Of a stretch of DNA of 53,845 nucleotides, positions 8,582-20,586 are shown one piece after another. The translations under genes were made by a program, and so were the position numbers. Source of the DNA: Latilactobacillus fuchuensis DSM 14340 = JCM 11249 (GTDB lineage: Bacteria; Bacillota; Bacilli; Lactobacillales; Lactobacillaceae); NCBI RefSeq assembly GCF_000615805.1, contig NZ_BAMJ01000015.1, positions 1 to 53,845 on the forward strand, given 5' to 3'. The stretch's first letter is position 1; every line of letters begins with the position of its first letter. The notes below the pieces were generated by a model, which did not search any database, was not told where the DNA came from, and was given only the letters and a program-made list of their open reading frames with translations.

Positions 8582-8610
8582 ATTCTACTACCCTATACAG
8601 ATATTTTCAA
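8582..8610 (-). promoter_or_regulatory. Promoter of nrdJ
   Basis: TTGAAA (8610-8605), 17-nt spacer, TAGAAT (8587-8582) on the minus strand. The start of transcription would fall near 8575, inside the palindromic operator. Confidence 0.7.
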
Positions 8611-8753
8611 CCAATTATCGCATAATTTTAGCGTTGACATTTCTCTTCAAAAATAAGACTACCACAAATCTTAACTGAGAAGCACAATCAGTTGGTAACA
8701 ATTTAATCTGTTCAAACTAATCATCGATCGCGCTAACCATTAACGATTATTCT

Positions 8754-9686
8754 TTACTGACCTTTTTTAGCTTTTTTAGGTGTTTTAATTTCTTTTTCAA
8801 AAATAAAACTATTCCCTTTCCGACTGACTTGGAGACCACTTTTCTGTCCAATCAAGTAATAACTTTTTGCAGCATTACGAATTAGCGCTTTACAATCGTG
8901 TTCTTCCCTTTGTTCTTTATATTTTTCACTGTCTACTTTGATATAGTGATTTTTTTGTGTATAAACAGCTTGATATAACTGTTTTTGAACCGGTGTAATT
9001 GGTAATGTTTTTTTAATCTCATCAGATTTCGCATCGTACAATTCAGTGATTGTTGTGACGGATTTCTTTTCCTGATCCAAATATTTTTCAATCAACTTAA
9101 TAATTTCCTGATTAGGACCAACGTAATAAGCCAAAGATGAATATAGCTGGCTAAGCGTTTCGCCGTCGTGTACTAATTTTTCTTTAACGGCTAGCTGGGT
9201 TAAGTCCTTGGCAAAAACTAATAGGGATTTGGCTGCCATATTCTTAATCTTTTGAATATCACCCATTTCATTTTGTTGGACGGCATGTAAAACATTCTTA
9301 AGTTGCCGTTGAACAACCGCTGCATTATTTAACGTATCGCTGACAGAATTGGCTGTATTCCCCTTAGCTTCCCAATTAAACATCACGAAACTCGCGGCGC
9401 TCATGTTCCGCCATAACTCTTTTAAATCATTTCTAAATTCAGCTTCATAAGTGATAACTTCTTGTTGCATATATTGATAATCAGCAATCATTTCCTTTTT
9501 ATCAGTCACGACACTTTCAGAAACCTTAAACCGAAAATTATCGTCCACTAAAATATCGAACTCATCTAACAAATTCAACATTTGCTTAACTGATTCCAAA
9601 GCCGTATTCTTTTTCACTTGATAATACCGAATACCTGCGATTAATAATGAAATAACAACCCCAATTGCTTGAATCCAATCTGCCAT
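8754..9686 (-). CDS. Unknown membrane-anchored protein, 310 aa
   Basis: Not recognised. One hydrophobic segment at residues about 6-22 (IGVVISLLIAGIRYYQV) suggests an N-terminal membrane anchor. The rest is soluble, mostly helical and rich in Lys, Glu and Gln, with coiled-coil-like stretches, and the extreme C-terminus is strongly basic (KTPKKAKKGQ). No catalytic motif seen. Ribosome site AGAGGAG, 7 nt before ATG. It lies 38 nt after the WYL-type regulator gene on the same strand, so the two are probably co-transcribed; a role as regulator-linked accessory or defence-type gene is conceivable but unsupported. About 190 bp separate it from the nrdJ promoter region. Confidence 0.6.
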   Translation of the reverse strand: MADWIQAIGVVISLLIAGIRYYQVKKNTALESVKQMLNLLDEFDILVDDNFRFKVSESVVTDKKEMIADYQYMQQEVITYEAEFRNDLKELWRNMSAASFVMFNWEAKGNTANSVSDTLNNAAVVQRQLKNVLHAVQQNEMGDIQKIKNMAAKSLLVFAKDLTQLAVKEKLVHDGETLSQLYSSLAYYVGPNQEIIKLIEKYLDQEKKSVTTITELYDAKSDEIKKTLPITPVQKQLYQAVYTQKNHYIKVDSEKYKEQREEHDCKALIRNAAKSYYLIGQKSGLQVSRKGNSFIFEKEIKTPKKAKKGQ

Positions 9687-9724
9687 TTTAAAACACTCCT
9701 CTTTTATTTCTTCAATTGATAATC

Positions 9725-10704
9725 TTAATATTGTTCAAGTGTAGCCACTAAATTAGCGCGAAATTTTTGGACAAATGATGTTGGCGAAACCACCTCAATA
9801 TTCGCACCTTGACCCAACAACCACAACATAGCGCCGTCTTCATAAGCTCGGGCTTCAATTAAGACCTCATTGTCCCCTGTTTGACGAATCATTTTTGATT
9901 CTGGAAACCGGTCCAAGGCAGTCTGAGGTTAATCCGACATTTAAACCTAAAAGTCGTTAAATCACCCATCGCCAATAAATAGGTCTGTTTTCGATAATCT
10001 TGCAACGAATAATGATTCATCTTTCGATGACAATCACCTGCATGAACGGCCGTGATATCAACAATTCGATCCAAACGATACAGTAAATACTTGGTTTGAT
10101 GCTCTCGACACATCGCCACATAAAAATAAGCATTATCGAAAAATAACGTTTCCGGTTGCGCAACGTGCTTTTTAACGGGATCCCCAATCTCGCCAGTCTG
10201 ATAATCAAACGTCAGCCGTTGATGTTCAGCAATCGCCGTCAGAATTTGAGCCATTCGTTCTAAAATAACGGGATGATTGGCTAACGGTAAATAACTTTGT
10301 TGCGCCATTTGGATGGCTTGTTTAAATTGATCCCGATCGATTGGTAACAAACCTTGCACTAAAGTGGTCAGTAATTTGGTTAATTCAGTCCTAGACAACG
10401 CTCGACTAGCAATCACAATCTGACCAATTGCAATCGCATCTGTTAATCGATTCGCCGTCATTTCGCTCACCAGACTATACTGGGTTGTTTCAGTTAGCAA
10501 CTGTGGTCGGAGCTGTTTTCGGACCAAATCGTATTTAAAATCGGTTTCGGTTAAAGCTGCCGTGATATCTCGCATATCTCGTTGAAAAGTCCGTTTTGAT
10601 TTGCCATCTTCGTAATGATGCTGCCAAGTGTCAAATGTGACGGTTTCACCTTTCAGCATTCGCAAAATAACTTCAAGTACTCGTTGATTGCTGCTGATGG
10701 CCAT
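9725..10704 (-). CDS. WYL-domain transcriptional regulator, one-base frameshift
   Basis: N-terminal winged-helix DNA-binding part (SNQRVLEVILRMLKGE, then KRTFQRDMRDI), a WYL middle (ILTAIAEHQRLTFDY, LYRLDRI) and a C-terminal WCX-like part (EVLIEARAY..AMLWLLGQG). The last part is in another frame; joining at about 9927, where one base is missing, gives CRINPQTALDRFPESK. WYL regulators sense ligands or nucleic acids and often control stress or defence genes. Start at 10704 follows an AAGGAGCGG ribosome site. Upstream of, and probably co-transcribed with, the unknown 310-aa gene. The frameshift is likely technical, as seven other genes in the window show the same kind of break. Confidence 0.8.
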
Positions 10705-10805
10705 GATTTATCCGCTCCTTATCTATATTTAATAAACGTAGTCTATCAAATCTAACTGTCATCATTTGACGTTTTAAACCATTCAGCCGATTTTTCTCAA
10801 GAAAA

Positions 10806-10842
10806 TAAAAAACACCTCAATCGACAATCGATTAAGGTGTTC
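10806..10842 (-). terminator. Intrinsic terminator of rlmCD
   Basis: On the minus strand a stem AACACCT/AGGTGTT, extended by AATCGA/TCGATT, is followed by T6 just after the rlmCD stop codon. Confidence 0.85.
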
Positions 10843-10856
10843 ACTTCATTATTTGA

Positions 10857-12221
10857 TTATTGACGGACTAATTTAGTCACTGATTCGACGTGCAACGTTT
10901 GTGGGAACATGTCGACTGGTTGTGTCCATTCAGCATGGTAGCCTTGCGCTGCTAATAGCTCTAAATCACGCGCTAAGGTTGCTGGGTTACAGCTGACGTA
11001 AACCATCTTAGCGGGTTTTAATTCGCCGACAGCGTCGATAAAGCTGCTTTCCAAGCCTTTACGTGGTGGGTCAACAATTAAAGCATCGACTTTTAGGTCG
11101 TCTGCTTGCCATTGAGCCATGACTTCTTCAGCTTTGCCTAATGTAAATTCAACATTGTCAATCTCGTTGATTTTAGCATTGTGGCGGGCATCTAAGACGG
11201 CTGATTCAACGACTTCGACACCGTAAACCTTCTTCGCATGCTTCGCAACAGCTAATGAAATCGTCCCGATTCCTGAATAAGCATCAATCACGGTTTCGTT
11301 ACCCGTTAATTCAGCGGCTTCAATGGCCTTTTGATAGAGGACTTCTGTTTGAAGTGGATTAACTTGGTAGAATGATTGCGTTGAAATTTCAAATTTCAAG
11401 CCCATTAATTCATCGCGAATAAAGTCGCGACCAGCGATTAATTTCGTTTCATCCCCAAAAATAACGTTCGTTTGAGCGGCATTGACGTTTTGCATGATAC
11501 TAACAACTTCTGGTAATGCTTTTTTGATTTCAATCGCAATTTCGCGAGCGGCTGGCAATCGTTTGCTCCGGGTGATGAAGACAATCATCATTTCGTGGCT
11601 GTAATAACCGCGACGAACCATGATTGTTTTCAAAACACCCTTATGCGTATCCTCGTTGTAAGGATCGATGTAGAAACGACGTAAGATATCGCAAACCACT
11701 TTAATCGCTTCGTCAATCTTAGGATCTTGAATGTAGAAATCTTCCATTGGCATCACTTGGTGACTGTGTTTCCGATAAAAACCGGTCATCAATTGACCAT
11801 CGATAAAACGAACAGGCACTTGCGCTTTATTCCGGTAGCCAGTTGGATTTTCCATCCCTAAAACAGGTTCAACTGGGATTTCTAAATGGGCTTTTTGGAA
11901 GACGTTCAAAACTTGATTCCGTTTGAAGTCTAATTGGGCTGGGTAAGCCAAATGTTGTAATGGCGCAATCCCAGTTTGTGAGTAAACATTAGCTTTAGAT
12001 TCAACGCGGTCGGGACTCTTCTTCAATAACTTGACTAAGCGGGCAAACCCGTATTGTTTATTGACCTTTATGACTTCGATTTCAGCTTGTTCATCGGGTA
12101 AAACGCCTTCGATAAACAAAGGGTAGTTGTCAATTTTGGCAACACCCATTCCTTCGTACGTTAAATCCATAATATCAACGGTTAATGTTTCATTTTTACG
12201 AACAGGTGCATTAATTTTCAT
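10857..12221 (-). CDS. rlmCD: 23S rRNA (uracil-5-)-methyltransferase, RlmCD/RumA family
   Basis: 454 residues. N-terminal TRAM RNA-binding domain (about 1-60, DLTYEGMGVAKIDNYPLFIEG), then a SAM-dependent methyltransferase with the SAM motif VIDAYSGIGTISL, the PPRKGLE loop and the catalytic cysteine in VYVSCNPATLARD. Bacillus-type enzymes methylate U747 and U1939 of 23S rRNA; which uracils are modified here is inferred. Unlike RumA of enterobacteria, no clear four-cysteine iron-sulphur cluster is present near the N-terminus. Ribosome site AAAGAGG before ATG at 12221. It follows dgkB, separated by a terminator, so it may rely on read-through or its own weak promoter. Confidence 0.9.
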   Translation of the reverse strand: MKINAPVRKNETLTVDIMDLTYEGMGVAKIDNYPLFIEGVLPDEQAEIEVIKVNKQYGFARLVKLLKKSPDRVESKANVYSQTGIAPLQHLAYPAQLDFKRNQVLNVFQKAHLEIPVEPVLGMENPTGYRNKAQVPVRFIDGQLMTGFYRKHSHQVMPMEDFYIQDPKIDEAIKVVCDILRRFYIDPYNEDTHKGVLKTIMVRRGYYSHEMMIVFITRSKRLPAAREIAIEIKKALPEVVSIMQNVNAAQTNVIFGDETKLIAGRDFIRDELMGLKFEISTQSFYQVNPLQTEVLYQKAIEAAELTGNETVIDAYSGIGTISLAVAKHAKKVYGVEVVESAVLDARHNAKINEIDNVEFTLGKAEEVMAQWQADDLKVDALIVDPPRKGLESSFIDAVGELKPAKMVYVSCNPATLARDLELLAAQGYHAEWTQPVDMFPQTLHVESVTKLVRQ

Positions 12222-12244
12222 AGTAACCTCTTTTTGTATTGTGT

Positions 12245-12283
12245 AAAAAATCTGGTATAAGCCTTTGCATATACCAGATTTTT
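12245..12283 (-). terminator. Intrinsic terminator of the gat-dgkB operon
   Basis: A 14-bp stem, AAAAATCTGGTATA with TATACCAGATTTTT, and a T-run on the minus strand between dgkB and rlmCD. Confidence 0.85.
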
Positions 12284-12305
12284 CTGCGATTGTTAATTAT
12301 CTAGT

Positions 12306-13331
12306 TTAACCTATTTTGCCATCGCCGTCGATATCTTCTTTCGAAATTTCTTCGACTTCCTTGACGAATTGGTTCTCAGCTAGTAATTCTTCAGGCGTTT
12401 CCGTGGTAATTGCGTGATCCGGAATCGCTTCTTTATTGACGTACATTTCAATGTGTTGTTGTAAGTTGGTGAACGTCATTGGCGCATCGCCACCATATTC
12501 GCCATCCAAATTAATCATCATCTGATCACTTTCAATCGGACGTGCGACTAATTTAGAGGTCTTGGTATAAATAACCCGTGGATCGTTGACGTGTTTCCCA
12601 CCTTTAACGACTAACGCCATCAAGTGCAGTAGTTCAGCCATATTCGCCGTCTTAACGACGATTAATGAGAAGTTGCCATCATCTAATTGCGCGTCAGGGG
12701 CAATCTGTTCAAAACCACCGACCGAATTCGTTAAACCGAGTAGGAACAATGAGGCTTCGCCATCGTAAACCCCTTCGTCATATTCCAAATGCATTTTAAT
12801 CGGTTTAATTTGGGGTAACATTTCAGCACCCTTAACGATATACGCTAAATAACCAAAAATGGATTTAAAATCAGATGGGACTTCATAGGTCAGTTCAGTT
12901 AAGAATCCCCCACCGGCAATGTTCATAAAATATTTGTCATTGGCTTGCCCGATGTCCATCTTCAACGTTTCGTTTTTAAGAATGACTTTAGCCGCATCAA
13001 CCGGATTATCCCGCGGTATCTTAAGCGCCCGCGCGTAATCGTTAGTCGTCCCCGCTGGAATCACCGCCATCATGGGACGTTTATCTAATCCGGCAATCCC
13101 GTTGACGACTTCATTAATCGTGCCGTCACCACCAGCCGCGACGACCAACGCGAAACCGTCTTTAGCGGCCCGTGTTGCTTCATGTTTAGCTGATTCTGGT
13201 TCTGCAGTTGTTTGATACGCACTCGCTTCATAACCCGCTTGTTCTAGAATAGCTAGAATGTCAGCCACACTTCGTTTCATGACTTCATGGCCAGAAGTTG
13301 GGTTATAGATCAATCGTGCCCGTTTTTGCAT
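12306..13331 (-). CDS. dgkB: Diacylglycerol kinase (DgkB/DagK)
   Basis: 341 residues. N-terminal kinase-family domain with RLIYNPTSG and the nucleotide-binding GGDGTINEVVNGI, followed by PAGTTNDYARAL, all characteristic of the DAGK catalytic fold. The soluble Gram-positive enzyme phosphorylates diacylglycerol left over when lipoteichoic acid is made from phosphatidylglycerol, returning it to phospholipid synthesis, which fits the LTA-synthase-like gene elsewhere in this window. The acidic C-terminal tail (EVEEISKEDIDGDGKIG) looks like an EF-hand-like loop (DIDGDGK), unusual and possibly Ca2+-binding. Lies 24 nt downstream of gatB, the usual Lactobacillales arrangement. Confidence 0.92.
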   Translation of the reverse strand: MQKRARLIYNPTSGHEVMKRSVADILAILEQAGYEASAYQTTAEPESAKHEATRAAKDGFALVVAAGGDGTINEVVNGIAGLDKRPMMAVIPAGTTNDYARALKIPRDNPVDAAKVILKNETLKMDIGQANDKYFMNIAGGGFLTELTYEVPSDFKSIFGYLAYIVKGAEMLPQIKPIKMHLEYDEGVYDGEASLFLLGLTNSVGGFEQIAPDAQLDDGNFSLIVVKTANMAELLHLMALVVKGGKHVNDPRVIYTKTSKLVARPIESDQMMINLDGEYGGDAPMTFTNLQQHIEMYVNKEAIPDHAITTETPEELLAENQFVKEVEEISKEDIDGDGKIG

Positions 13332-13355
13332 ATGAATCTCCTATCAATCGTTAAA

Positions 13356-14786
13356 TTATCGTTTATTTAATGCTGCCATCAATAATTCATTGACCACTTT
13401 CGGATTTGCTTGACCACGGGTTTCTTTCATAATCTTACCGACTAAGAAACCAACGGCCCGGTCTTTCCCGTTTTTGAAATCATCAATTGATTGTTGATTA
13501 TCATCTAAAATACCGGTGATGATTGGGTTTAATTGCGCAGGATCTGATAATTGCACCATGCCCTTAGCTTCCACCCAAGCTTTTGGATCAGTATCATTTT
13601 GGATGATTTCTTGGAATACTTTTTTAGCAATCTTCGAAGAAATCACACCATCTTTAATTAAGTTAATCATTTCAGCCAAATGTGCCGGTGTTAAGGCTGT
13701 TTCTTGTAAATCAATTTGTTTGTCATTTAAATAGGCATTCACTTCACCCATCAACCAGTTAGAAACTTGTTTAGGCGCTGCGCCATCATTGACTGCCGCT
13801 TCGAAGAAATCTGACATTTCTTTGGTGTTGGTTAAAATACCAGCATCGTATTCTGGTAAATCTAATTCATCAACGTAGCGGGCACGTCGTTTAGCAGGCA
13901 TTTCAGGTAAATGATCAGTCACTTCTTGTAACCAGTCATCGCTAATGTGCATTGGTGGTAAATCAGGTTCTGGGAAGTACCGATAATCATCGGCCCCTTC
14001 TTTAACCCGCATCAAGAATGTTTCGCCTGATTTTTCATCAAAACGACGCGTTTCAGGCCGGATTGTTTCGCCGGCAATCAAAAGCGCTGCTTGCCGTTTG
14101 ATTTCATAAGCTAACCCCAAACGAACGTGGTTAAAGGAGTTCAAATTTTTCAATTCAGACTTAACACCGTACTTCGTCGCACCGATTGGGCGAATCGAAA
14201 TGTTGGTATCAACCCGCATCGAACCTTCTTCCATCTTAACATCAGAAGCGCCCGTAAATTGGACGATTTGACGTAAGGTTTCAAGATAAGCATAAGCTTC
14301 TTCGGGCGTTGTCATATCAGGCTTTGAGACGATTTCAATTAAAGCGGTCCCCTGACGGTTTAAATCGACGTATGAATAGCCATCGGTGCCATGGGTGTTC
14401 TTACCGGCATCTTCTTCAATATGCAGTTCAGCAATCCCAATTTGCTTTTGTTGGCCATCAACGTCAATTTCGATATAGCCATCTTGACCCAATGGTTGTT
14501 CGTATTGCGTCACTTGGTAAGCTTTCGGATTATCAGGGTAGAAATAATTCTTACGATCAAAATGCGTATCCCGGGCAATGTTGGCGTGAAGCGCAGTTGC
14601 GACCATCATCCCTAACGTATAAGCGCCTTTGTTAATCGTTGGCAACGTTCCGGGATAACCCCAGTCGATCACGTTGGTATTCGTATTGGCTTCAGCACCG
14701 TAATTGACGGGTGAAGGACTGTACATCTTAGAGTTGGTCTTTAATTCGATATGGACTTCTAAACCAATGGTTGTTTCAAAATTCAT
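13356..14786 (-). CDS. gatB: Aspartyl/glutamyl-tRNA amidotransferase subunit B
   Basis: 476 residues, full family length. Binds misacylated Glu-tRNA(Gln)/Asp-tRNA(Asn) and activates it for transamidation. Visible: N-terminal [20 protein letters not shown] (signature), [28 protein letters not shown] and the C-terminal YqeY-like tRNA-binding domain ([19 protein letters not shown]). Its ATG shares a base with the TAA stop of gatA (TAATG), so translation is coupled within gatCAB. Confidence 0.96.
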   Translation of the reverse strand: MNFETTIGLEVHIELKTNSKMYSPSPVNYGAEANTNTNVIDWGYPGTLPTINKGAYTLGMMVATALHANIARDTHFDRKNYFYPDNPKAYQVTQYEQPLGQDGYIEIDVDGQQKQIGIAELHIEEDAGKNTHGTDGYSYVDLNRQGTALIEIVSKPDMTTPEEAYAYLETLRQIVQFTGASDVKMEEGSMRVDTNISIRPIGATKYGVKSELKNLNSFNHVRLGLAYEIKRQAALLIAGETIRPETRRFDEKSGETFLMRVKEGADDYRYFPEPDLPPMHISDDWLQEVTDHLPEMPAKRRARYVDELDLPEYDAGILTNTKEMSDFFEAAVNDGAAPKQVSNWLMGEVNAYLNDKQIDLQETALTPAHLAEMINLIKDGVISSKIAKKVFQEIIQNDTDPKAWVEAKGMVQLSDPAQLNPIITGILDDNQQSIDDFKNGKDRAVGFLVGKIMKETRGQANPKVVNELLMAALNKR

Positions 14787-16252
14787 TAGGCTTGGCCTCC
14801 TTTAAAACTAGGAACTTGTTGATGAAAATCAGTGGCTTGTTCAAAGGCATAACCAGCACGATAAACAGTTTCTTCATCAAAGGCTTTCCCAATAATTTGT
14901 AAACCAACTGGCATCCCATCGGCAAAACCAGCTGGCACTGACATCGCTGGTAACCCAGCCATATTCGCTGGAATCGTTAAAATATCATTCATATACATTG
15001 TGACTGGATCAGTGACTTTATCGCCTAATTCAAAGGCCGTTGTTGGTGCTGTAGGACCGACTACTAAATCGTAATCCGCAAAAACTTGTTCAAAATCACG
15101 AATAATTAAAGTCCGCATTTGACCAGCCTTCTTGAAATAAGCATCGTAGAAACCTGATGATAAAGCGAACGTCCCGAGCATAATCCGTCGTTTAACTTCA
15201 TCGCCAAAGCCTTCAGAACGTGATTTCACGTAAACTTCTTCTAAGGTCTTAGCTTCTGGTGAACGATAACCATAACGAATACCATCGTAACGTGACAAGT
15301 TTGAAGAAGCTTCACTTGAAGCGATAATGTAATAAGTTTGGACCGCATATTGTGAATGTGGCAAGCTGACTTCATCGACGGTTGCGCCCAACGACTTGAA
15401 GGTTTCAATCGCCGCTTCAATCTGCGCTTTAACGCCGGGTTCAACCCCTTCAGCCATATATTCTTTAGCAACCGCAATCTTCATGCCATTAATATCACCA
15501 TTTAGAGCAGCCCGGTAATTGGGAACAGGCAAGTTGGCACTGGTACTATCTTTTTCATCATGCCCACTAATCGCTTCCAAAACTGTAGCGTTATCCGCCA
15601 CGTTGCGACTGAAAACGCCGACTTGGTCTAAACTTGAAGCAAAAGCAATCGCGCCCCAACGTGAGACACGACCGTATGTTGGTTTGATTCCCACAATCCC
15701 GTTAAAAGCAGCGGGTTGGCGAATTGAACCACCGGTATCCGTTCCAAGTGCTGCAACGACTTCACCAGAAGCAACGGCCGCCGCTGAACCACCTGAAGAA
15801 CCACCAGGGACCTTCGTTAAGTCCCAAGGATTCTTAGTCTTTTTAAAAGCGGAGGTTTCAGTTGATGAACCCATTGCGAATTCATCTAAATTGGTTTTAC
15901 CAATCATGATGGCTTCTTTGGCTTTTAATTTTTCAACGACCGTTGCGTCAAAAACGGGTTTGAAGTTCGCTAACATCTTGCTGGCAGCAGTTGTGATAAC
16001 GCCGTCCGTCAATAAATTATCTTTAATCCCAATTGGCATGCCGGCTAATAAATTAGCCACATCGATTGGTTGTTCATCAATTTTAGCGGCAGCGGCTTGT
16101 GCGCCTTCTGCATCAACCCGTAAAAAGGCATCGACTTGTTGGTCAGTCGTTTCAATTTGGGCGACTGTTTCAGTGACTAATTGACTGGCCGTTAGTTCAC
16201 CAGCCACTAGTTTAGCGTGTAAGCTCTCTAAATCTTCGTATAAATAATTCAA
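14786..16252 (-). CDS. gatA: Aspartyl/glutamyl-tRNA amidotransferase subunit A
   Basis: 488 residues. The amidase that releases ammonia from glutamine for GatB. The amidase signature [16 protein letters not shown] with the Ser-cis-Ser-Lys triad region ([17 protein letters not shown], and KDNLLTDG for the lysine) is intact. The start is a TTG at 16252 ([15 protein letters not shown]), preceded by GGAGGAAGC. It follows gatC by two bases and overlaps gatB by one. Confidence 0.96.
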   Translation of the reverse strand: MNYLYEDLESLHAKLVAGELTASQLVTETVAQIETTDQQVDAFLRVDAEGAQAAAAKIDEQPIDVANLLAGMPIGIKDNLLTDGVITTAASKMLANFKPVFDATVVEKLKAKEAIMIGKTNLDEFAMGSSTETSAFKKTKNPWDLTKVPGGSSGGSAAAVASGEVVAALGTDTGGSIRQPAAFNGIVGIKPTYGRVSRWGAIAFASSLDQVGVFSRNVADNATVLEAISGHDEKDSTSANLPVPNYRAALNGDINGMKIAVAKEYMAEGVEPGVKAQIEAAIETFKSLGATVDEVSLPHSQYAVQTYYIIASSEASSNLSRYDGIRYGYRSPEAKTLEEVYVKSRSEGFGDEVKRRIMLGTFALSSGFYDAYFKKAGQMRTLIIRDFEQVFADYDLVVGPTAPTTAFELGDKVTDPVTMYMNDILTIPANMAGLPAMSVPAGFADGMPVGLQIIGKAFDEETVYRAGYAFEQATDFHQQVPSFKGGQA

Positions 16253-16254
16253 GA

Positions 16255-16551
16255 TTAAGCTTCCTCCTTGTCCATGATTGCGGGTACTTTTAATAAACCG
16301 TTGGCTGAATCTGGTGCATTTTGCATCAAGACATCGCGACTTGGACCCGTTTGTGCGATATCGTCACGCATGACATTTTGTAAACCATTGACGTGAGTCG
16401 TCACGGGGACACCCGTTGTATCAACTGCGTTTAATTCATCAGTCATCTTCATAATATCGGCTAATTGATCCGTGAACTGAGCCAATTCAGCATCGCTAAA
16501 GGCTAATTTAGAAAGTTCAGCGACATGCTGGACTTGTTTTTTATCAATCAT
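16255..16551 (-). CDS. gatC: Aspartyl/glutamyl-tRNA amidotransferase subunit C
   Basis: 98 residues, usual size. GatC wraps around and stabilises GatA and GatB. Family pattern: [39 protein letters not shown] and RDDIAQTG near the end. First gene of gatCAB-dgkB. Ribosome site AAAGGGG, 8 nt before the ATG. Confidence 0.95.
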   Translation of the reverse strand: MIDKKQVQHVAELSKLAFSDAELAQFTDQLADIMKMTDELNAVDTTGVPVTTHVNGLQNVMRDDIAQTGPSRDVLMQNAPDSANGLLKVPAIMDKEEA

Positions 16552-16851
16552 GTGTAAACCCCTTTTCTAATTCAGTCACTACTTATCCATTTTGTTTAAT
16601 TCTACCATATATTGCCGACGATTAAAGCGACTCATCTCGTAATTTTAGTGTTTTTATGATTTCTTATTTTTTAATATTCATTATGAAAACGCTTCTTTTC
16701 AGTTGCTATTTACATTTCACAATACTTAATCTCCTAAAATTAATTGTTATTCAAGATTTTTATAATGTTTATCAATTGATTATCATTAGTTTGAAATTAT
16801 ATAATTAAGTATGAAATCGTTATCATAAGTATCAGAAGGGAGTTCTTACCC
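16552..16851. other. AT-rich divergent intergenic region between gatC and a secreted-protein gene
   Basis: About 300 bp with two outward promoters. On minus, TAGAAT (16604-16599) probably serves gatC. On plus, TTGATT (16776-16781) and TATAAT (16800-16805), 18 nt apart, precede the gene at 16852. The middle (16640-16770) is very AT-rich, with no further gene or hairpin that I can support. Confidence 0.5.
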
Positions 16852-17262
16852 ATGTTTAAGTTAGCCTTATTAATACTCATGTTCAGTTTATTAAGCACTC
16901 AATCCATCGTAAGCGCACAAACCGCTAATTCAACGGTTGGCCTCACAATCACGGCACCGCCAACAGACCCCGCCGTTCAAAAACAACGACGTCAACAACA
17001 GGCTAAGCATCACGCGGCCTGGTTGGCGCTCGATTTGCATTCAGACACGCCGGTTGAAGTGGTTGAAACGATTAATGGTCAAACAACTCACTATTGGGAA
17101 TATCCGGATGGCACGATTAGCGATATGCCACCGACCACTTTCCACCCCATGCCCGCCAACCACAAAATTGGTCCCACTCACGAAAGTTATCAACAACTTA
17201 TTAGTCGATTAACACCGGTCACCGAAGACGTACTAACTTTTAATCAATTTTTAAATTCATAA
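16852..17262 (+). CDS. Small secreted protein of unknown function, 136 aa
   Basis: A clear signal peptide (MFKLALLILMFSLLSTQSIVSAQ, cleavage probably after SAQ or VSA) is followed by a mature domain of about 113 residues rich in Pro, Thr and His. No cysteines, no LPxTG, no repeat and no family recognised. A central phrase (QTTHYWEYPDGTISDMPP) looks like a short beta hairpin. Ribosome site AGAAGGGAG before ATG. It is encoded opposite to, and inserted between, camS and gatCAB, two genes usually adjacent in Lactobacillales, and ends at a bidirectional terminator, so it is an independent unit. Could be a lineage-specific exported factor. Confidence 0.65.
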   Translation: MFKLALLILMFSLLSTQSIVSAQTANSTVGLTITAPPTDPAVQKQRRQQQAKHHAAWLALDLHSDTPVEVVETINGQTTHYWEYPDGTISDMPPTTFHPMPANHKIGPTHESYQQLISRLTPVTEDVLTFNQFLNS

Positions 17263-17272
17263 TATTCAAATC

Positions 17273-17316
17273 AAAAAAGCTGATTATCCTGATGGTTCGG
17301 GATAATCAGCTTTTTC
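17273..17316. terminator. Bidirectional intrinsic terminator
   Basis: A 16-bp stem, AAAAAGCTGATTATCC with GGATAATCAGCTTTTT, lies between the secreted-protein gene (+) and camS (-). Confidence 0.9.
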
Positions 17317-17353
17317 AACTTGATAGGCAATTGATAACGTGCTTCTCAGCTTG

Positions 17354-18484
17354 TTAATAGCTTCCAAAGACGTGGGTCGTGAAGCTATTGCTCCCCGAGG
17401 CCCGACCGACGTAGGATTGAATCCCTTCAACCGAACTAATCGAAATATCCAACGGAATATTGCGCGGTAAATACTTATCCGCAGCGGTTGCAATGTACTG
17501 TGTAAAACTCATAATTTCGGTTTCACTGTAGAATTGCGTATTAATTGTCACGTTCAAACCGGATAAGACGCCTTCTTCATAATGCGCTTGCGCCGTCACC
17601 CCACTTAAGTTCGGGAAGAACGTTTGAATTTGTTCTTTAAAACTGGTGAACGCATCGGCATCACTTTGATTGACCGCTTTTTCATCACCGGTAATTGGGA
17701 AAACTTGATTTTCTTGATTCATTGAATGCCAAGAATCAATGGTCGTGCTGCCATTTTTGCTGACCCCGTACGCGAAATAGGTCCCACCGACTAAACTATC
17801 CTTAGTCGCTTGTTTGTAAAGCCCAATCACAATCGTGGCCTGACTCATCCCTTTTTTCTGACGCATCCGGGCCAACACTTTATTGGCCATCTGTTTACCC
17901 TGTTGTTCCATCATCGCCGTTGAAATCTTGGTTTGATAGGTCGCACCATATTGTTCTTTGGTATAATAATCAACTTGGTTCATCCCAAGCCCAATACTCA
18001 TCCCAGAAAGCGTGCCATCTTGGCTCAAATAATCTTGTTCTAAGATTTGTTGGAGATACAATGGATTCCGTTTAGTCGGTTCAGTCTGCCCGTTATCTTT
18101 AGGATTCAATCCGACCGTATTGGTTTTTGATTTACGCGCTAACCATTTTTGAGCTTCCGTCGTCTTTAAACTTTGGCCCTCTTGAAAAATATATTTGGAC
18201 GTTGGAAATTGTTCTTTGGATAAGGTTAATAAACCATTTTCAAGACTCTTAACATCAAACGACGTGTTGCTTTGTTCTGATGTTAACCCTCGTGTTTGGC
18301 TTGTTTTATATTGGCCATTCGTGATGACACCTTCGTACATGCTGTCAGTCACCTTACCGGTTGTTTGTAACTTTTTAGTGGATTTACTAGATGTGTCTGA
18401 TGACGAACTGCTTTGAATGCTCGTACAACCCGCTAATAATAGCAATGCTGCCGTTGCAACGACCCATAATTTATATTTTGCCAC
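17354..18484 (-). CDS. camS: CamS-family lipoprotein
   Basis: 376 residues. Lipoprotein signal peptide with lipobox LLAGC (Cys about residue 19), then a serine-rich linker and the CamS domain. In enterococci and staphylococci the signal peptide of CamS homologues is the precursor of a sex-pheromone-like peptide; the function of the mature protein is unknown. The peptide before the lipobox here is VVATAALLLLAGC. Placed after ligA (56 nt) in the pcrA-ligA-camS order conserved in the group. Confidence 0.88.
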   Translation of the reverse strand: MAKYKLWVVATAALLLLAGCTSIQSSSSSDTSSKSTKKLQTTGKVTDSMYEGVITNGQYKTSQTRGLTSEQSNTSFDVKSLENGLLTLSKEQFPTSKYIFQEGQSLKTTEAQKWLARKSKTNTVGLNPKDNGQTEPTKRNPLYLQQILEQDYLSQDGTLSGMSIGLGMNQVDYYTKEQYGATYQTKISTAMMEQQGKQMANKVLARMRQKKGMSQATIVIGLYKQATKDSLVGGTYFAYGVSKNGSTTIDSWHSMNQENQVFPITGDEKAVNQSDADAFTSFKEQIQTFFPNLSGVTAQAHYEEGVLSGLNVTINTQFYSETEIMSFTQYIATAADKYLPRNIPLDISISSVEGIQSYVGRASGSNSFTTHVFGSY

Positions 18485-18540
18485 TGAAAATGGTGCCTCC
18501 TTAGTCCTAATTGCTTCTTATTATACCCAATTTAGATCGA

Positions 18541-20570
<2,030 letters not shown>

Positions 20571-20586
20571 CTCGGTCCTCCTACCA

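Noticed and set aside
15519-16184. 221-codon open frame antisense to gatA
   Set aside because: It mirrors the third-position bias of gatA, has no ribosome site or family pattern, and gatA is a certain gene.
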